A DNA stretch of 64,000 nt from an uncultured Rickettsiales bacterium (GTDB lineage: Bacteria; Pseudomonadota; Alphaproteobacteria; Micavibrionales; GCA-2720935): assembly GCA_950054255.1 (NCBI GenBank), contig CATLOR010000001.1, positions 903,589 to 967,588 on the forward strand. Reading direction: 5' to 3'. Positions 35,509-45,186 of this stretch are shown in pieces. The notes below the pieces were generated by a model. That model was not told where the DNA came from, searched no databases, and saw only the letters and a list, made by a program, of their open reading frames with translations. The position numbers were made by a program, and so were the translations under genes. Every line of letters starts with the position of its first letter. Position 1 is the first letter of the stretch.

Positions 35509-36810
35509 TTATGCAGCTTGTGTCTTTTTCTTCGTCTTTGGTTCGATACGATCAAAGCCAGTGTAAGGACGTAGAGCTTCAGGAATTAGGATAGAGCCAT
35601 CGGCTTGTTGGCATTGCTCTAGGATCGCGACAGGGCCACGGCTTAAAGGCATTGCTGTGCCATTTAATGTATGAACAAATTCATTTTTACCAGAAACGCT
35701 GTCTTTGTAGCGGATTTTTAGACGACGTGCTTGGAAATCTAAACAGTTTGATGTTGAGGTAATCTCGCCAAAGCCACCATTTTCGCCTTTGCCAGGCATC
35801 CATGCTTCAAGATCGTATTTTTTGTATGCGGGTGCTCCAAGATCGCCTGTTGCAATATCAACCGTTTGGAAACAAAGACCAAGTGAAGTAAAAATTTTCT
35901 CTTCTAAACGACGAATATCTTCATGTGCATCATGGCTGTGAGCTGGGTGCGTGAATTGGAAGAGTTCAACTTTACTAAATTGGTGAACGCGGTACAGCCC
36001 CTTGCTCTCTTGTCCAGCAGAACCAGCCTCACGACGAAAACAATGAGAAAGAGCAACAAATTTCAAAGGAAGTTCTTCTTCATTTAAAATCTTATCCATT
36101 AACATACCACCAACAGTAATTTCAGATGTGGCGATTAAGCCTAGATCAGTGCCTTCAATATTATAAATTTGTGATTCATTACCGCGCGGATTAAAACCAA
36201 CACCTTCTAAAACAGTGTTGCGGGCTAAGTCAGGGGTGATAAGAGGAGTATAGCCTTCCTTAATCGCCATATCCATCGCATAGCGTGTCAGAGCTAAATC
36301 AAGGATCACAGCTTCGTTTTTGAGGAAGTAAAATTTACTGCCTGTTGTGGTTGCACCAGCTTCAAAATCGATTAAGTCAAGATCGGCCGCGAGCTCTAGG
36401 TGGTCTTTTGGCTCAAAACCGTACTCAGGAATTTCACCAAATAGCTCAATACGCGTATTTCCCTCATCTGTATCATCAATTGGAATGCCATCCGCATGAA
36501 TATTTGGCATAGCAAGCATATGTATTTGATAAGCTGCTTCAGCTTCATTGAGTGTTTCAGTTTTTGAAGCAATTTCCGCTTTAAAGTTTTTGCCTTGTTC
36601 AATAAGAGTAGGGCGTTCCTCAGCAGTAGCGCTTTTCATTTTAGCCGCTGTTTCATTACTTTTCGCACGAAGGTCTTCAACCTCTTGTTTCAGAGATTTC
36701 ATCGTTTCATAGGAAGAAACAAGCGCATCAACATCGGCAACCATATTACGGTTTTTAATATTTTGTTTCATTAAGTCTTGGTTCTCAAGAATGAATTTAA
36801 TGTCGAGCAT
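35509..36810 (-). CDS. serS: Serine--tRNA ligase
   Basis: 433 residues, class II. N-terminal long coiled-coil arm (about 30-105, with VEDLRAKSNETAAKMK) for the tRNA-Ser long variable loop; TSEITVGGM; motif 2 LSHCFRREAGSAG with VHQFSKVELF; motif 3 LNGTAMPLSRGPVAILE. The C-terminus is a short basic tail. AAAGGAAT precedes the ATG. Sits between lpxB and gltA, an interval often empty in alphaproteobacteria, so this block has been rearranged. Confidence 0.97.
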   Translation of the reverse strand: MLDIKFILENQDLMKQNIKNRNMVADVDALVSSYETMKSLKQEVEDLRAKSNETAAKMKSATAEERPTLIEQGKNFKAEIASKTETLNEAEAAYQIHMLAMPNIHADGIPIDDTDEGNTRIELFGEIPEYGFEPKDHLELAADLDLIDFEAGATTTGSKFYFLKNEAVILDLALTRYAMDMAIKEGYTPLITPDLARNTVLEGVGFNPRGNESQIYNIEGTDLGLIATSEITVGGMLMDKILNEEELPLKFVALSHCFRREAGSAGQESKGLYRVHQFSKVELFQFTHPAHSHDAHEDIRRLEEKIFTSLGLCFQTVDIATGDLGAPAYKKYDLEAWMPGKGENGGFGEITSTSNCLDFQARRLKIRYKDSVSGKNEFVHTLNGTAMPLSRGPVAILEQCQQADGSILIPEALRPYTGFDRIEPKTKKKTQAA

Positions 36811-36860
36811 TTTGCTTATTCCTTTATAAAATTAGATGTCTAGTGACCTTTTCTTAGTAA

Positions 36861-36890
36861 CAAAAAGAGGGCTTAAAGACAAGCCCTCTT
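36861..36890 (-). terminator. Terminator of gltA
   Basis: AAGAGGGCTT (36865-36874) pairs with AAGCCCTCTT (36881-36890) over a six-base loop; reading leftward it is followed by TTTTG. It lies 30 bases after the gltA stop and before serS. Confidence 0.88.
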
Positions 36891-36919
36891 CGTTATAATA
36901 GGTATGTTTTAACCGCTTT

Positions 36920-38230
36920 TTAGCGTTTATCAAAAGGTTTGAATGCGCGACCAGCATCACCGATGTAAAGTTGTCTTGGACGACCAATACGACCAGTTGG
37001 ATCTTCAAGCATTTCTTGCCATTGAGAAACCCAGCCAACAGTACGTGCCAAGGCAAACAAAACTGTAAACATAGATGTTGGGAAACCAAGAGCTTTTAAA
37101 ATAATACCAGAATAGAAATCGACATTCGGGAAAAGCTTTTTCTCTTTGAAGTAATCATCTTCTAAAGCAATACGCTCAAGCTCCATTGCTAATTCTAAAA
37201 GAGGATCTTTGATGCCTAGCTCACCTAAGACCTCATGACAGCTCTCACGTAGGACAGTTGCGCGCGGGTCTGTGTTTTTATAGACGCGGTGACCAAAGCC
37301 CATCAGACGGAATGGATCATCTTTGCTTTTTGCTTTTTCAATGAATTCTGGAATACGGTCTTTGTGACCAATCTGATTAAGCATTTTTAAGACAGCTTCG
37401 TTCGCACCACCATGGGCAGGTCCCCAAAGAGAGGCAATACCAGCAGCAATACATGTATAAGGATTAGCCCCTGATGAGGCAGATAAACGAACAGTAGATG
37501 TTGAGGCATTTTGCTCGTGATCAGCGTGCAAGATAAAGATACGATCCATGGCACGTGCAAGCACTGGATTGATTTCGTAATCTTCTGCAGGAACACCAAA
37601 TGTCATTTGCAGGAAGTTTTCAGCTAGACTTAAGCCGTTACGTGGATAAATAAAAGGTTGCCCAATACTATATTTATAAGCCATAGCAGCCAATGTTGGC
37701 ATTTTCGCGATCAAACGCATTGAAGAAAGTTCACGCTGTGCTGGATCACTAATATCAAGAGCATCATGATAGAATGATGAAAGGGCACCAACAACACCAC
37801 ACATAATCGCCATTGGATGAGCATCACGTCGGAAACCACGATAGAAGAAATGAACTTGCTCATGTACCATGGTATGGTAGGTGAGATCGTTAAAGAACTT
37901 ATCATACTCTTCTTTGTTAGGAAGCTCGCCATTCATCATCAGGTAAGCAACTTCTTCGAAAGAACATTTTGTAGCAAGATCACCAATGTCATATCCTCGG
38001 TGTCTTAAAATTCCCTCATGACCATCAATAAAAGTGATCGCAGAATTACAGCTTGCTGTTGATGTGAAACCTGGGTCATAAGTAAAGTGACCTGTTTGAG
38101 CGTAAAGCTTTGTTATATCAATAACATTAGGACCAGTGGAGGCTTTGTATACAGGGAGATCAATTTCATCACCTGATTTTGAATTTACAAGTTTGTAAGA
38201 ATAATCGGCTGGATTAATGGGATCTGTCAT
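36920..38230 (-). CDS. gltA: Citrate synthase
   Basis: 436 residues, type II hexameric class by length. Condenses acetyl-CoA with oxaloacetate, the entry to the TCA cycle and the sink of the pyruvate dehydrogenase encoded at the right end of the window. N-terminal [22 protein letters not shown] (in two parts) is typical, as are [21 protein letters not shown] and [10 protein letters not shown] with catalytic His residues. The upstream region 38231-38393 is AT-rich and contains a TATAAT without a good -35. AAGGAAG lies about 16 bases before the ATG. Confidence 0.97.
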   Translation of the reverse strand: MTDPINPADYSYKLVNSKSGDEIDLPVYKASTGPNVIDITKLYAQTGHFTYDPGFTSTASCNSAITFIDGHEGILRHRGYDIGDLATKCSFEEVAYLMMNGELPNKEEYDKFFNDLTYHTMVHEQVHFFYRGFRRDAHPMAIMCGVVGALSSFYHDALDISDPAQRELSSMRLIAKMPTLAAMAYKYSIGQPFIYPRNGLSLAENFLQMTFGVPAEDYEINPVLARAMDRIFILHADHEQNASTSTVRLSASSGANPYTCIAAGIASLWGPAHGGANEAVLKMLNQIGHKDRIPEFIEKAKSKDDPFRLMGFGHRVYKNTDPRATVLRESCHEVLGELGIKDPLLELAMELERIALEDDYFKEKKLFPNVDFYSGIILKALGFPTSMFTVLFALARTVGWVSQWQEMLEDPTGRIGRPRQLYIGDAGRAFKPFDKR

Positions 38231-38393
38231 GTTTTTTTATCTCGCTTCCTTAGAGGTTATGAATTTTTGTATATGACATGTTTATTATATAGGATGAATT
38301 TTCAGACACACGAAACCCTATATAAAGACCCTTATATACTCGCTCTAAAAGCTTAATAAATCAATAATAATCCGAAATTTGTACTTAGAAACT

Positions 38394-39821
38394 TTAAACA
38401 GCTTCTGACAAGATTTTGTTTTGTTTCATAACAACATCTTCTAAACGTTTAATCGTTTCTTCACGTCCTAAGGCCTCAGCGATCTCATTTGTAGCAGGAG
38501 ATGATTTTGTTCCAGTCAAAGCAACACGCAAAGGCATACCGACATCTTTGAATTTTAACCCTTCATTTGTCACAAATTCTTTGATGTTTTCTTGGATATT
38601 ATCAGCCGTAAAGTCTTCGATTTGATTAAAGACATCAATAAGACCTGCTAGATTTTTCCCAGCATCTTCTGCTTCTAAAATAGAGGCGGCATTTGCTTGG
38701 ATAGAAAGAGGGCGTGGTTGAGCATAAAATAAAGATTGTTCAGCAATCTCAGGGAGTGTATTGCCACGGTCTTTTAATCCTGACATTCCTTTTATAAGCC
38801 ATGATTTTGCTTGCTCGGATACAGACATGTTCAGTTCTTTTTCAATCAGCGGAATAAGTAATTCAGCCAAAGTTTTATTATCTATTTCTTTAATGTAATG
38901 GCTGTTTAGATGGTTCAGTTTATCAAAGTCAAAACGGCCGGCTGATTTATTAATGCCATCAAAATCAAACCATGAAATGGCTTGTTTCATAGAAATGATT
39001 TCTTCATCGCCGTGACTCCATCCCAAACGCATCAGGTAATTACACAGCGCCTCTGGTAAATAACCCATATCGATATATTCATGAAGCCCTAACGCACCAT
39101 GACGTTTTGAGAGTTTTGCGCCATCATTACCTAAGATCATAGGGAGGTGGGCGAATTTGGGAATATCCCAGCCAAAGGCTTTATAAATTTGAATTTGACG
39201 GAATGTGTTTGTTAAATGGTCGTCGCCACGCACAACATGCGTGATTTTCATGTCATGATCATCAACGACAACAGAAAGCATATAAGTTGGTGTGCCGTCA
39301 GATCGGAGTAAAACAATATCGTCAATCTGGTCATTAGCAACAGTCACATCGCCTTGGACGAGGTCACTAACGGTTGTTGCACCTTCTTGTTCAGAGCGTA
39401 GGCGAATAACAGGCTCACGGTCACTAGGCGCTGTTGATGGATCCGCATCACGCCAAGGACTGATAATACAAGTTCCTGTTTCGCGTGCTTTTGTACGAAG
39501 TTCTTCTAATTCTTCTTGAGAAAGATAGCATTTATAGGCTTTGCCTTTTTCGATTAATTCTTGAGCCACTTGCTTATGGCGCTCTATCTGAGCATGTTGA
39601 CGTAAAGGTGTTTCATCCCAATTAAGGCCGAGCCATTTTAATCCATTTAAGATCACATCAACGGCATCTTCGTTGTGGCGCGCTCTGTCTGTATCTTCAA
39701 TACGAAGTAAAAAATCACCGCCATAATGACGAGCGAGTAAATAATTAAAAAGGGCGGTGCGCACATTACCAATGTGGAGATATCCTGTTGGAGAAGGGGC
39801 AAAACGAGTTCTAATAGTCAT
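38394..39821 (-). CDS. gltX: Glutamate--tRNA ligase
   Basis: 475 residues, class I. The HIGH motif appears as HIGN at 16-19 within FAPSPTGYLHIGNVRTALFNY; KMSKS equivalent is KLSKRHG near residue 245; IEDTDRAR near 43-50 and the anticodon-binding C-terminus are present. In alphaproteobacteria this may be discriminating GluRS or also charge tRNA-Gln; with a single gene in view I cannot tell. Divergent from comEC: the gap to the comEC GTG is 89 bases. No terminator seen before gltA. Confidence 0.96.
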   Translation of the reverse strand: MTIRTRFAPSPTGYLHIGNVRTALFNYLLARHYGGDFLLRIEDTDRARHNEDAVDVILNGLKWLGLNWDETPLRQHAQIERHKQVAQELIEKGKAYKCYLSQEELEELRTKARETGTCIISPWRDADPSTAPSDREPVIRLRSEQEGATTVSDLVQGDVTVANDQIDDIVLLRSDGTPTYMLSVVVDDHDMKITHVVRGDDHLTNTFRQIQIYKAFGWDIPKFAHLPMILGNDGAKLSKRHGALGLHEYIDMGYLPEALCNYLMRLGWSHGDEEIISMKQAISWFDFDGINKSAGRFDFDKLNHLNSHYIKEIDNKTLAELLIPLIEKELNMSVSEQAKSWLIKGMSGLKDRGNTLPEIAEQSLFYAQPRPLSIQANAASILEAEDAGKNLAGLIDVFNQIEDFTADNIQENIKEFVTNEGLKFKDVGMPLRVALTGTKSSPATNEIAEALGREETIKRLEDVVMKQNKILSEAV

Positions 39822-39910
39822 GATCTCTATCTTTATTGTTGTGTTTATCTATCAATTGCTTTTATAACTTCTTATTATCACAGAACATTTATAAGAACAA
39901 AGGAATTTGT

Positions 39911-42010
39911 GTGCTGATCGTCCAAGTAAAACAAAAGATGAGAGACGCTATTGAAGAACAAAGCACACAGCTTTTTGTTTTGGCGCCTGTTTTCCTTGCT
40001 ATTGGGATTGCTCTCTATTTTGATCGTACGACAGAACCTGAACGATTTATTGATGCTTTTGTATTAGGTGTTGTTTTGATCATAATGAGCGGTCTTTCTT
40101 ATATAAGATCATCTGGTCTTTATGCACGCTTTATGGCGGCCTTTTTAATGATGATGTCTTTTGTCGCTTTTGGCTTTGGGCTGGCTGATTATCGTACCAG
40201 CTCTATTCAAACGCCTATGCTAAAAGAAAAAATTTTTGGGAGTGTTGTTACAGCGATAGTAACAGACATCGAAAAACAAGAACGAGCCACACGTTTATAT
40301 CTACAAATAGAAAAGAGTTCAGACTCAGAAGTTAAGGCATTAAAAAACATCCGTGTTAGTCATAGAGGTGAGATACCAGAAACTTTAAAAGCAGGAGATC
40401 TTGTCGAATTAAAGGTTGTGTTAAACCCACCCTCAAAACCACTCTATCCAGGAGGGTATGACTTTGGACGTGTCGCTTATTTTAAACAAATTGGTGCGGT
40501 GGGCTATAGCATTTCAGATATATCTATTATCAAAGAAGGGCAAGGAACTTATTTTTTTGAAAATGCACGTCAGACACTTTCAAAAACTATTTATGCTCAT
40601 ATAGAAAAAGATGAAAATGCATCTGTGATTAATGCCTTTATGACGGGTGAGAAAAAAGCGATCCCAGAGCCTGTTTTGGAAAGGATTCGTGCTTCTGGTT
40701 TAGCGCATTTATTGGCCATATCCGGTCTTCATGTTGGGTTTGTTGCAGGTATTATTTTCTTCCTCGTGCGGGGACTGTTGGCTTTAAATCCTTATATGGC
40801 TCTGGAGTGGCCGATTAAAAAAATTGCTGCTTTGTTCGCTTTATTAGGAGCAGCGTATTTTACATTTATTGTTGGAGCGGCTGTGCCAACGCAAAGAGCA
40901 CTCATAATGACAGGGCTTGTTTTATTTGCTGTTTTAATTGATCGAACGGCGATTAGTATGCGCCTTGTAGCGCTGGCGGCTTTGATTATTTTGATTATAA
41001 AGCCCGAAGAACTTTTGAATCTTTCTTTTCAGTTTTCATTTGCTGCCGTTGTTGCTCTTGTTTGGTTTTATCAAATGGCTGGAGGCGCGTTAGGATATTA
41101 TTACGCAACGTCAAATTGGGCTTTGAAAGCGGTTTTATATTTTGTTGGTTTGGCACTGACATCATTAATTGCAGGACTTGCAACGGCTCCTTTTTCGCTT
41201 TTCTATTTTAATCACTTTGCTCTGTATGGTGTTTTGGCAAATATGCTCGCTGTGCCTGTAATGGGGATGATTGTGATGCCTTTTGTTTTATTTACTTATC
41301 TTTTTATGCCTTTGGGAATTGAAGCATTACCATTGGCAATTGTCGATTACGGTGTTACATGGATTTTGGCTGTCGCTGATTATACAGCATCATTAGAAGG
41401 GGCTGTTATTGAGCTCCCATCATGGCCGCATTCGGCGTTTATATTGTTTGTTCTTTCGGGTGTTTTTCTATGTCTGTTTAAAGGAATAGTTTCAAAATTA
41501 TGTGCACTAGCATGTATTTTAATGGGCATATTAATGGCGTACCAGATTGATTATCCAGATATTATTATTAATGCTGAAAAAGATATTATTGCTGTGAGGG
41601 ATAGTACTAATGAATATTGGTTTTCAAATGTACGGCGAGAGAAATTTATGACAGATATGTGGATGTCGCGCTTTCATCAAACGGAAAAACATCGATGGCC
41701 TAAAAAGGAGGAAAGCCAAAAGAACGCGCCTATTCAGTGTGATGATCAAGGATGCCTGTATTTTAAAGAGGCAGATATTATTGCATTTCCAAAGAGTATA
41801 GACGCTATTTTTACAGATTGTACAAAGGCCGATTTTGTCATTGCGCAGACGTATTTTAAGCCTAAATTCAACTGCTATAAGGAACAGTGGCTTACGACGA
41901 GATCTTTAAAAAAATATGGAACAACGCTCCTTTATTGGCAGAAAGAACAACAGCAATTTAAATCATTTACCGTGCAAGACGCGCATGGTGATAGACCCTG
42001 GAGGCAATGA
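39911..42010 (+). CDS. comEC: ComEC/Rec2-family DNA uptake channel, lacking the metallo-hydrolase domain
   Basis: About 699 residues from GTG 39911, chosen because AAAGGA lies six bases upstream; an ATG at 39938 is also possible. Three N-terminal helices, a DUF4131 region (about 105-200), then the Competence domain with LLAISGLHVGFVAGI (about 265-280), AAVPTQRALIM and FAAVVALVWF, about ten helices in all. The C-terminal 140 residues replace the usual beta-lactamase-like nuclease with a Cys-containing domain (QCDDQGCLYF, FTDCTKADFVIA), the form seen in alphaproteobacteria. Likely imports single-stranded DNA for transformation, if partners exist elsewhere. Position beside gltX and lexA is conserved. 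Confidence 0.9.
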   Translation: MLIVQVKQKMRDAIEEQSTQLFVLAPVFLAIGIALYFDRTTEPERFIDAFVLGVVLIIMSGLSYIRSSGLYARFMAAFLMMMSFVAFGFGLADYRTSSIQTPMLKEKIFGSVVTAIVTDIEKQERATRLYLQIEKSSDSEVKALKNIRVSHRGEIPETLKAGDLVELKVVLNPPSKPLYPGGYDFGRVAYFKQIGAVGYSISDISIIKEGQGTYFFENARQTLSKTIYAHIEKDENASVINAFMTGEKKAIPEPVLERIRASGLAHLLAISGLHVGFVAGIIFFLVRGLLALNPYMALEWPIKKIAALFALLGAAYFTFIVGAAVPTQRALIMTGLVLFAVLIDRTAISMRLVALAALIILIIKPEELLNLSFQFSFAAVVALVWFYQMAGGALGYYYATSNWALKAVLYFVGLALTSLIAGLATAPFSLFYFNHFALYGVLANMLAVPVMGMIVMPFVLFTYLFMPLGIEALPLAIVDYGVTWILAVADYTASLEGAVIELPSWPHSAFILFVLSGVFLCLFKGIVSKLCALACILMGILMAYQIDYPDIIINAEKDIIAVRDSTNEYWFSNVRREKFMTDMWMSRFHQTEKHRWPKKEESQKNAPIQCDDQGCLYFKEADIIAFPKSIDAIFTDCTKADFVIAQTYFKPKFNCYKEQWLTTRSLKKYGTTLLYWQKEQQQFKSFTVQDAHGDRPWRQ

Positions 42011-42017
42011 TTTTTTA

Positions 42018-42046
42018 TTGACATAGTTTTGTCTGCCGACTAAACT
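42018..42046 (+). promoter_or_regulatory. Candidate sigma-70-type promoter
   Basis: TTGACA at 42018-42023, 17 bases, TAAACT at 42041-42046 (four of six). Leads the small basic protein gene; predicted leader about 30 bases with AGGAG. Confidence 0.55.
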
Positions 42047-42081
42047 TCAGACATTATAATTTTAACAGGAGAAATATTAAT

Positions 42082-42531
42082 ATGAAACTATACGCAGAGC
42101 GCCCATTACGTGATGTCTTTAGACGCGTTGCCGCTTATACAAGATCAATCTTTAAAGCAGAATCAAGATTTTCGACATTGCGATATTTCCGCTATGAAAA
42201 TGTAACGGTAAGAAATACAGGTGGAAAAACCATAAAAACACGTGCAGAAACGAGATTTGAAGCACGTCGTTTGGCAGATCACAGATATCAAATTTTAAAG
42301 GTTGTTGATCGTTCTCATAATCACAGAGGTGCAATGGACAGAAATAGAAGAGAAGAAGCCGTTCTTACTTTTAATAATAAGTCGCTTTTCTCAAAAGAAG
42401 ACGCTCTGAACATTTTATCAAACCTTCAAAACAGTGTAGAATCAGAGTTAAGGAATGCTGTTTGTGATCGTAGACAACCTTTTATGCCTTTATATTTCAA
42501 AAGACAACAACAAAAAGTGACGATGCAATAG
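42082..42531 (+). CDS. Unknown Arg-rich basic protein
   Basis: 149 residues, strongly basic (many Arg), with no membrane segment or signal. The first 25 residues (MKLYAERPLRDVFRRVAAYTRS) could form an amphipathic helix; the middle has a beta-like FRYENVTVRNTGGKTIKTRAE stretch in two parts, and a helix near DALNILSNLQNSVESELRN. AGGAG before the ATG and an upstream -35 support a real gene. It is monocistronic, four bases from the end of convergent lexA. Basic character would suit nucleic acid or ribosome binding, but that is only inference. I recognise no family. Confidence 0.65.
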   Translation: MKLYAERPLRDVFRRVAAYTRSIFKAESRFSTLRYFRYENVTVRNTGGKTIKTRAETRFEARRLADHRYQILKVVDRSHNHRGAMDRNRREEAVLTFNNKSLFSKEDALNILSNLQNSVESELRNAVCDRRQPFMPLYFKRQQQKVTMQ

Positions 42532-42535
42532 GTCT

Positions 42536-43234
42536 TCAATGGTATTGTCTAATAAGGCCTGCAAGTTTACCTTGGATGCGCACACGGCCTGAAGGGAGTA
42601 TGCGGGTTTCATAGGCTTGATTTGCGGGTTCTAGAGCAACTTCTGATCCTTGACGGTATAAGCGTTTTAAGGTCACTTCATGCTCATCAACGAGGGCGAC
42701 AACAATCGCACCATTTTCGGCAGAGTCACAGCGTTGAATAATCACAGTGTCATGATCATGAATACCAGCCTCAATCATTGAATCGCCTTCAACGGTAAGC
42801 GCATAATAATCGCCACGTCCAATCATTGTTGGAGGCACCATGACATAGTCACTATTATTGGCAAGGGCTTCGATGGGGGTTCCTGCTGCAATTTTTCCGT
42901 ATAAAGGAAGGCTTGGAATGTCGGCGCCAGCATCAATCGTATGGCTTGCTTGCTGTGTTGCAGGGTGGAGTGGTTTGGATGGAAAGTTCAAAACTTTAAT
43001 GGCATCTTCCTGTTCCATTGATGTTGGGATTTTGATGACTTCAATGGCACGTGCTTTATGGGGGAGGCGTCTTATAAAGCCGCGTTCTTCAAGAGCATTG
43101 ATAAGACGATGAATGCCAGATTTAGATTTTAAGCCGAGTGCATGTTTCATTTCTTCAAAAGAGGGAGCAATTTCACCTGTTTTCACACGCTCATTAATAA
43201 AGACCAGCAGTTGTTTTTGTTTTCTTGTTAGCAT
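42536..43234 (-). CDS. lexA: SOS repressor LexA
   Basis: 232 residues. Winged helix-turn-helix at 1-65 ([36 protein letters not shown]); self-cleavage between A117 and G118 in KIAAGTP; catalytic dyad S152 (EGDSMIEAG) and K190. Start at 43234 because AAAGGAG lies eight bases upstream and the protein then begins MLTRKQ; an ATG at 43264 adds ten odd residues. It is autoregulated: an SOS box lies at 43281-43295. Located next to comEC (conserved), but moeA and moaC, usually between trpC and lexA, are missing. Confidence 0.97.
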   Translation of the reverse strand: MLTRKQKQLLVFINERVKTGEIAPSFEEMKHALGLKSKSGIHRLINALEERGFIRRLPHKARAIEVIKIPTSMEQEDAIKVLNFPSKPLHPATQQASHTIDAGADIPSLPLYGKIAAGTPIEALANNSDYVMVPPTMIGRGDYYALTVEGDSMIEAGIHDHDTVIIQRCDSAENGAIVVALVDEHEVTLKRLYRQGSEVALEPANQAYETRILPSGRVRIQGKLAGLIRQYH

Positions 43235-43280
43235 GTGGTATCTCCTTTGTTTAGAACAAAACATGAATATAGTGTCTAAT

Positions 43281-43295
43281 GTTCACTAAAAGTTC
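43281..43295. promoter_or_regulatory. Alphaproteobacterial SOS box (LexA operator)
   Basis: GTTC (43281-43284), seven bases, GTTC (43292-43295). This direct repeat is the LexA-binding motif of alphaproteobacteria and stands 47 bases before the lexA ATG, between trpC and lexA, as expected for autorepression. Confidence 0.88.
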
Positions 43296-43309
43296 ACATT
43301 TTGTCAAGA

Positions 43310-44098
43310 CTATTTTTTGATGTTTTTTGTTAAAGATATAAATGCATCATAAATATGAGGTTGTTTCATAAGGCTTTCTCCAATTAAAAAGCCGTCAGCA
43401 CCGTTTTGAACCATAAGATCTATTTGATCGGGTGTATGAATACCGCTTTCACAGATTTTAAGACACGTATTTGGTATACATTTAAAGAGATCAATAGATG
43501 TTTGTAGATTAACGTCCATGGTTTTTAAATTACGATTATTCACGCCTATCAAGGATGGTGAAAAGATGAGAGCACGTTCTAACTCTTCTAATGTATGGAC
43601 TTCTACTAGAATATCGAGTTTTAACTCTAGAGCGAGATTATAAAGTTCTTGTACTTGTGTATCGTTTAGAGCCGCCATAATTAATAAAACACAATCAGCA
43701 CCTAAAAGCTTTGACTCATAGATTTGATAAGGGTCTATAATAAAGTCTTTTCGCAGAAGAGGAAGATGTGACACTGTTTTCACATCGGTTAGATAAGAGT
43801 CATGCCCTTGGAAATAAGGTTCGTCTGTTAAAATGGATAAACATGTTGCTCCAGCACGTTCATAATCACAAGCATGTTGTTTGGGGTTGAAATCAGAACG
43901 GATTATCCCTTTGCTGGGGCTTGCTTTTTTTACTTCACAAATAAAAGCTGGTTTTGATGTTTTTAACGCAGTAATAAAACGAGGAGGAGTCAGCGGTGAT
44001 TCTTGTATTTGAGCTTTTAAATCGATAAGAGATTTTTGTCTTTTTCTTTGAGTGATATGCTCTTTTTTCTTGTCGCAAATAGATTTTAATATAGTCAT
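43310..44098 (-). CDS. trpC: Indole-3-glycerol phosphate synthase
   Basis: 262 residues, TIM barrel. Closes the indole ring in tryptophan synthesis. FICEVKKASPSKG near 51-63 carries a catalytic lysine, LRKDFIIDPYQIYESKLLGAD (two parts) and GVNNRNLKTM, then ICESGI and FLIGESLM are standard. It starts right after trpD stop (adjacent bases) and ends 15 bases before the lexA operator. No trpA, trpB, trpE or trpF is in the window. Confidence 0.95.
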   Translation of the reverse strand: MTILKSICDKKKEHITQRKRQKSLIDLKAQIQESPLTPPRFITALKTSKPAFICEVKKASPSKGIIRSDFNPKQHACDYERAGATCLSILTDEPYFQGHDSYLTDVKTVSHLPLLRKDFIIDPYQIYESKLLGADCVLLIMAALNDTQVQELYNLALELKLDILVEVHTLEELERALIFSPSLIGVNNRNLKTMDVNLQTSIDLFKCIPNTCLKICESGIHTPDQIDLMVQNGADGFLIGESLMKQPHIYDAFISLTKNIKK

Positions 44099-45100
44099 TT
44101 AATTCGTTTTTTTAATGTAATTGTTTAGTGTTTTTAAAGCTTCTTTTTTAGCAATAGCGTCTTGTGCCATTTTGAAACCGTCAGAGAATGTATCGACTTT
44201 TCCTGCAATGATTAAGCATGCCGCAGCGTTTAAACAAACCATGTCATGATAAGCGCCTTGTTCTCCGTTAAATAGGTTATTTAATGCGGATGCATTATAA
44301 GTCGCATCACCCCCTGTAAGATCATCGGGATCATAGTTTGGGATATTTAGCTCTTTAGGGTCGAATGTTATTGTTGATACATTACCGTTTTTTAATTGAG
44401 CAATTTGCGTTGGGGCAAAGACGGAAATTTCATCATAACCATCATCACTATGAACGACCCAAGCATCGCTATGTCCTAGGTTTTTAAGTGTCTGGCAAAG
44501 AGGGACACACCAAGCTGTGTCGAAAACACCAATCAATTGCTTTTTGACATGAGCTGGATTTGAAAGAGGACCAATAAGATTAAAAAGTGTTTTAAAGCCA
44601 AGGGCTTTGCGGATGTCACGCGCTTTTTTTAAGGCAGGGTGATAATGTGGTGCCATAAGGAAACAAATATTATGTTCTTGCAAGGCCTGTTCTTGGATTG
44701 ATTTTGAGGCATCTAAGTTAACGCCTAAGGCTTGTAAAACATCTGCGGCACCTGACTTGCTACTAGCGGCGCGATTACCATGTTTAGCAACAGGAACACC
44801 GCATGCAGCAACCACAAAAGAAACAGCTGTTGAAATATTCAAACTATGTTTTCCATCTCCGCCAGTACCACAACAATCGATTGTACCATTTGGAGCATTG
44901 AGTGTTTCTGCATGAGAACGAATAGATAAAAGGGCTCCTGTTAATTCATCAATGCTTTCACCTTTTATACGGAGTGCTGTTAAAAAAGCGCTCATTTCAA
45001 TGTCTGATATTTTGTCATCAAAAAAAGCATCGAAAAGAAGATGTGTTTCTTCTTGTGATAAATTTTTATGATCAATCAATTTTTGAAGTGCGTTTTTCAT
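44099..45100 (-). CDS. trpD: Anthranilate phosphoribosyltransferase
   Basis: 333 residues from ATG 45100 (MKNALQKLIDHKNL). Transfers phosphoribose to anthranilate. The N-terminal helical domain has DDKISDIEMSAFLTALRIKGE; the PRPP site includes CGTGGDGKHSLNIST; HGNRAASSKSGAADVLQ and LFNLIGPLSNP are intact. Paired with trpC. trpE and trpG, usually just upstream, are absent; the gene there is a divergent deacetylase-like protein, so the operon looks truncated or split. Confidence 0.95.
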   Translation of the reverse strand: MKNALQKLIDHKNLSQEETHLLFDAFFDDKISDIEMSAFLTALRIKGESIDELTGALLSIRSHAETLNAPNGTIDCCGTGGDGKHSLNISTAVSFVVAACGVPVAKHGNRAASSKSGAADVLQALGVNLDASKSIQEQALQEHNICFLMAPHYHPALKKARDIRKALGFKTLFNLIGPLSNPAHVKKQLIGVFDTAWCVPLCQTLKNLGHSDAWVVHSDDGYDEISVFAPTQIAQLKNGNVSTITFDPKELNIPNYDPDDLTGGDATYNASALNNLFNGEQGAYHDMVCLNAAACLIIAGKVDTFSDGFKMAQDAIAKKEALKTLNNYIKKTN

Positions 45101-45186
45101 GGCTCTTACCCTACTGAAAAACAACTTTATTTTCTATAGAAAAGAGCGATTGAAAAAAAAGTGCGTTTATGAAATTATGAGCTGTC

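Noticed and set aside
36832..37089. 85-codon reading frame on the minus strand inside gltA
   Set aside because: Overlaps the gltA coding sequence and its terminator in another frame; no ribosome-binding site or sensible composition.
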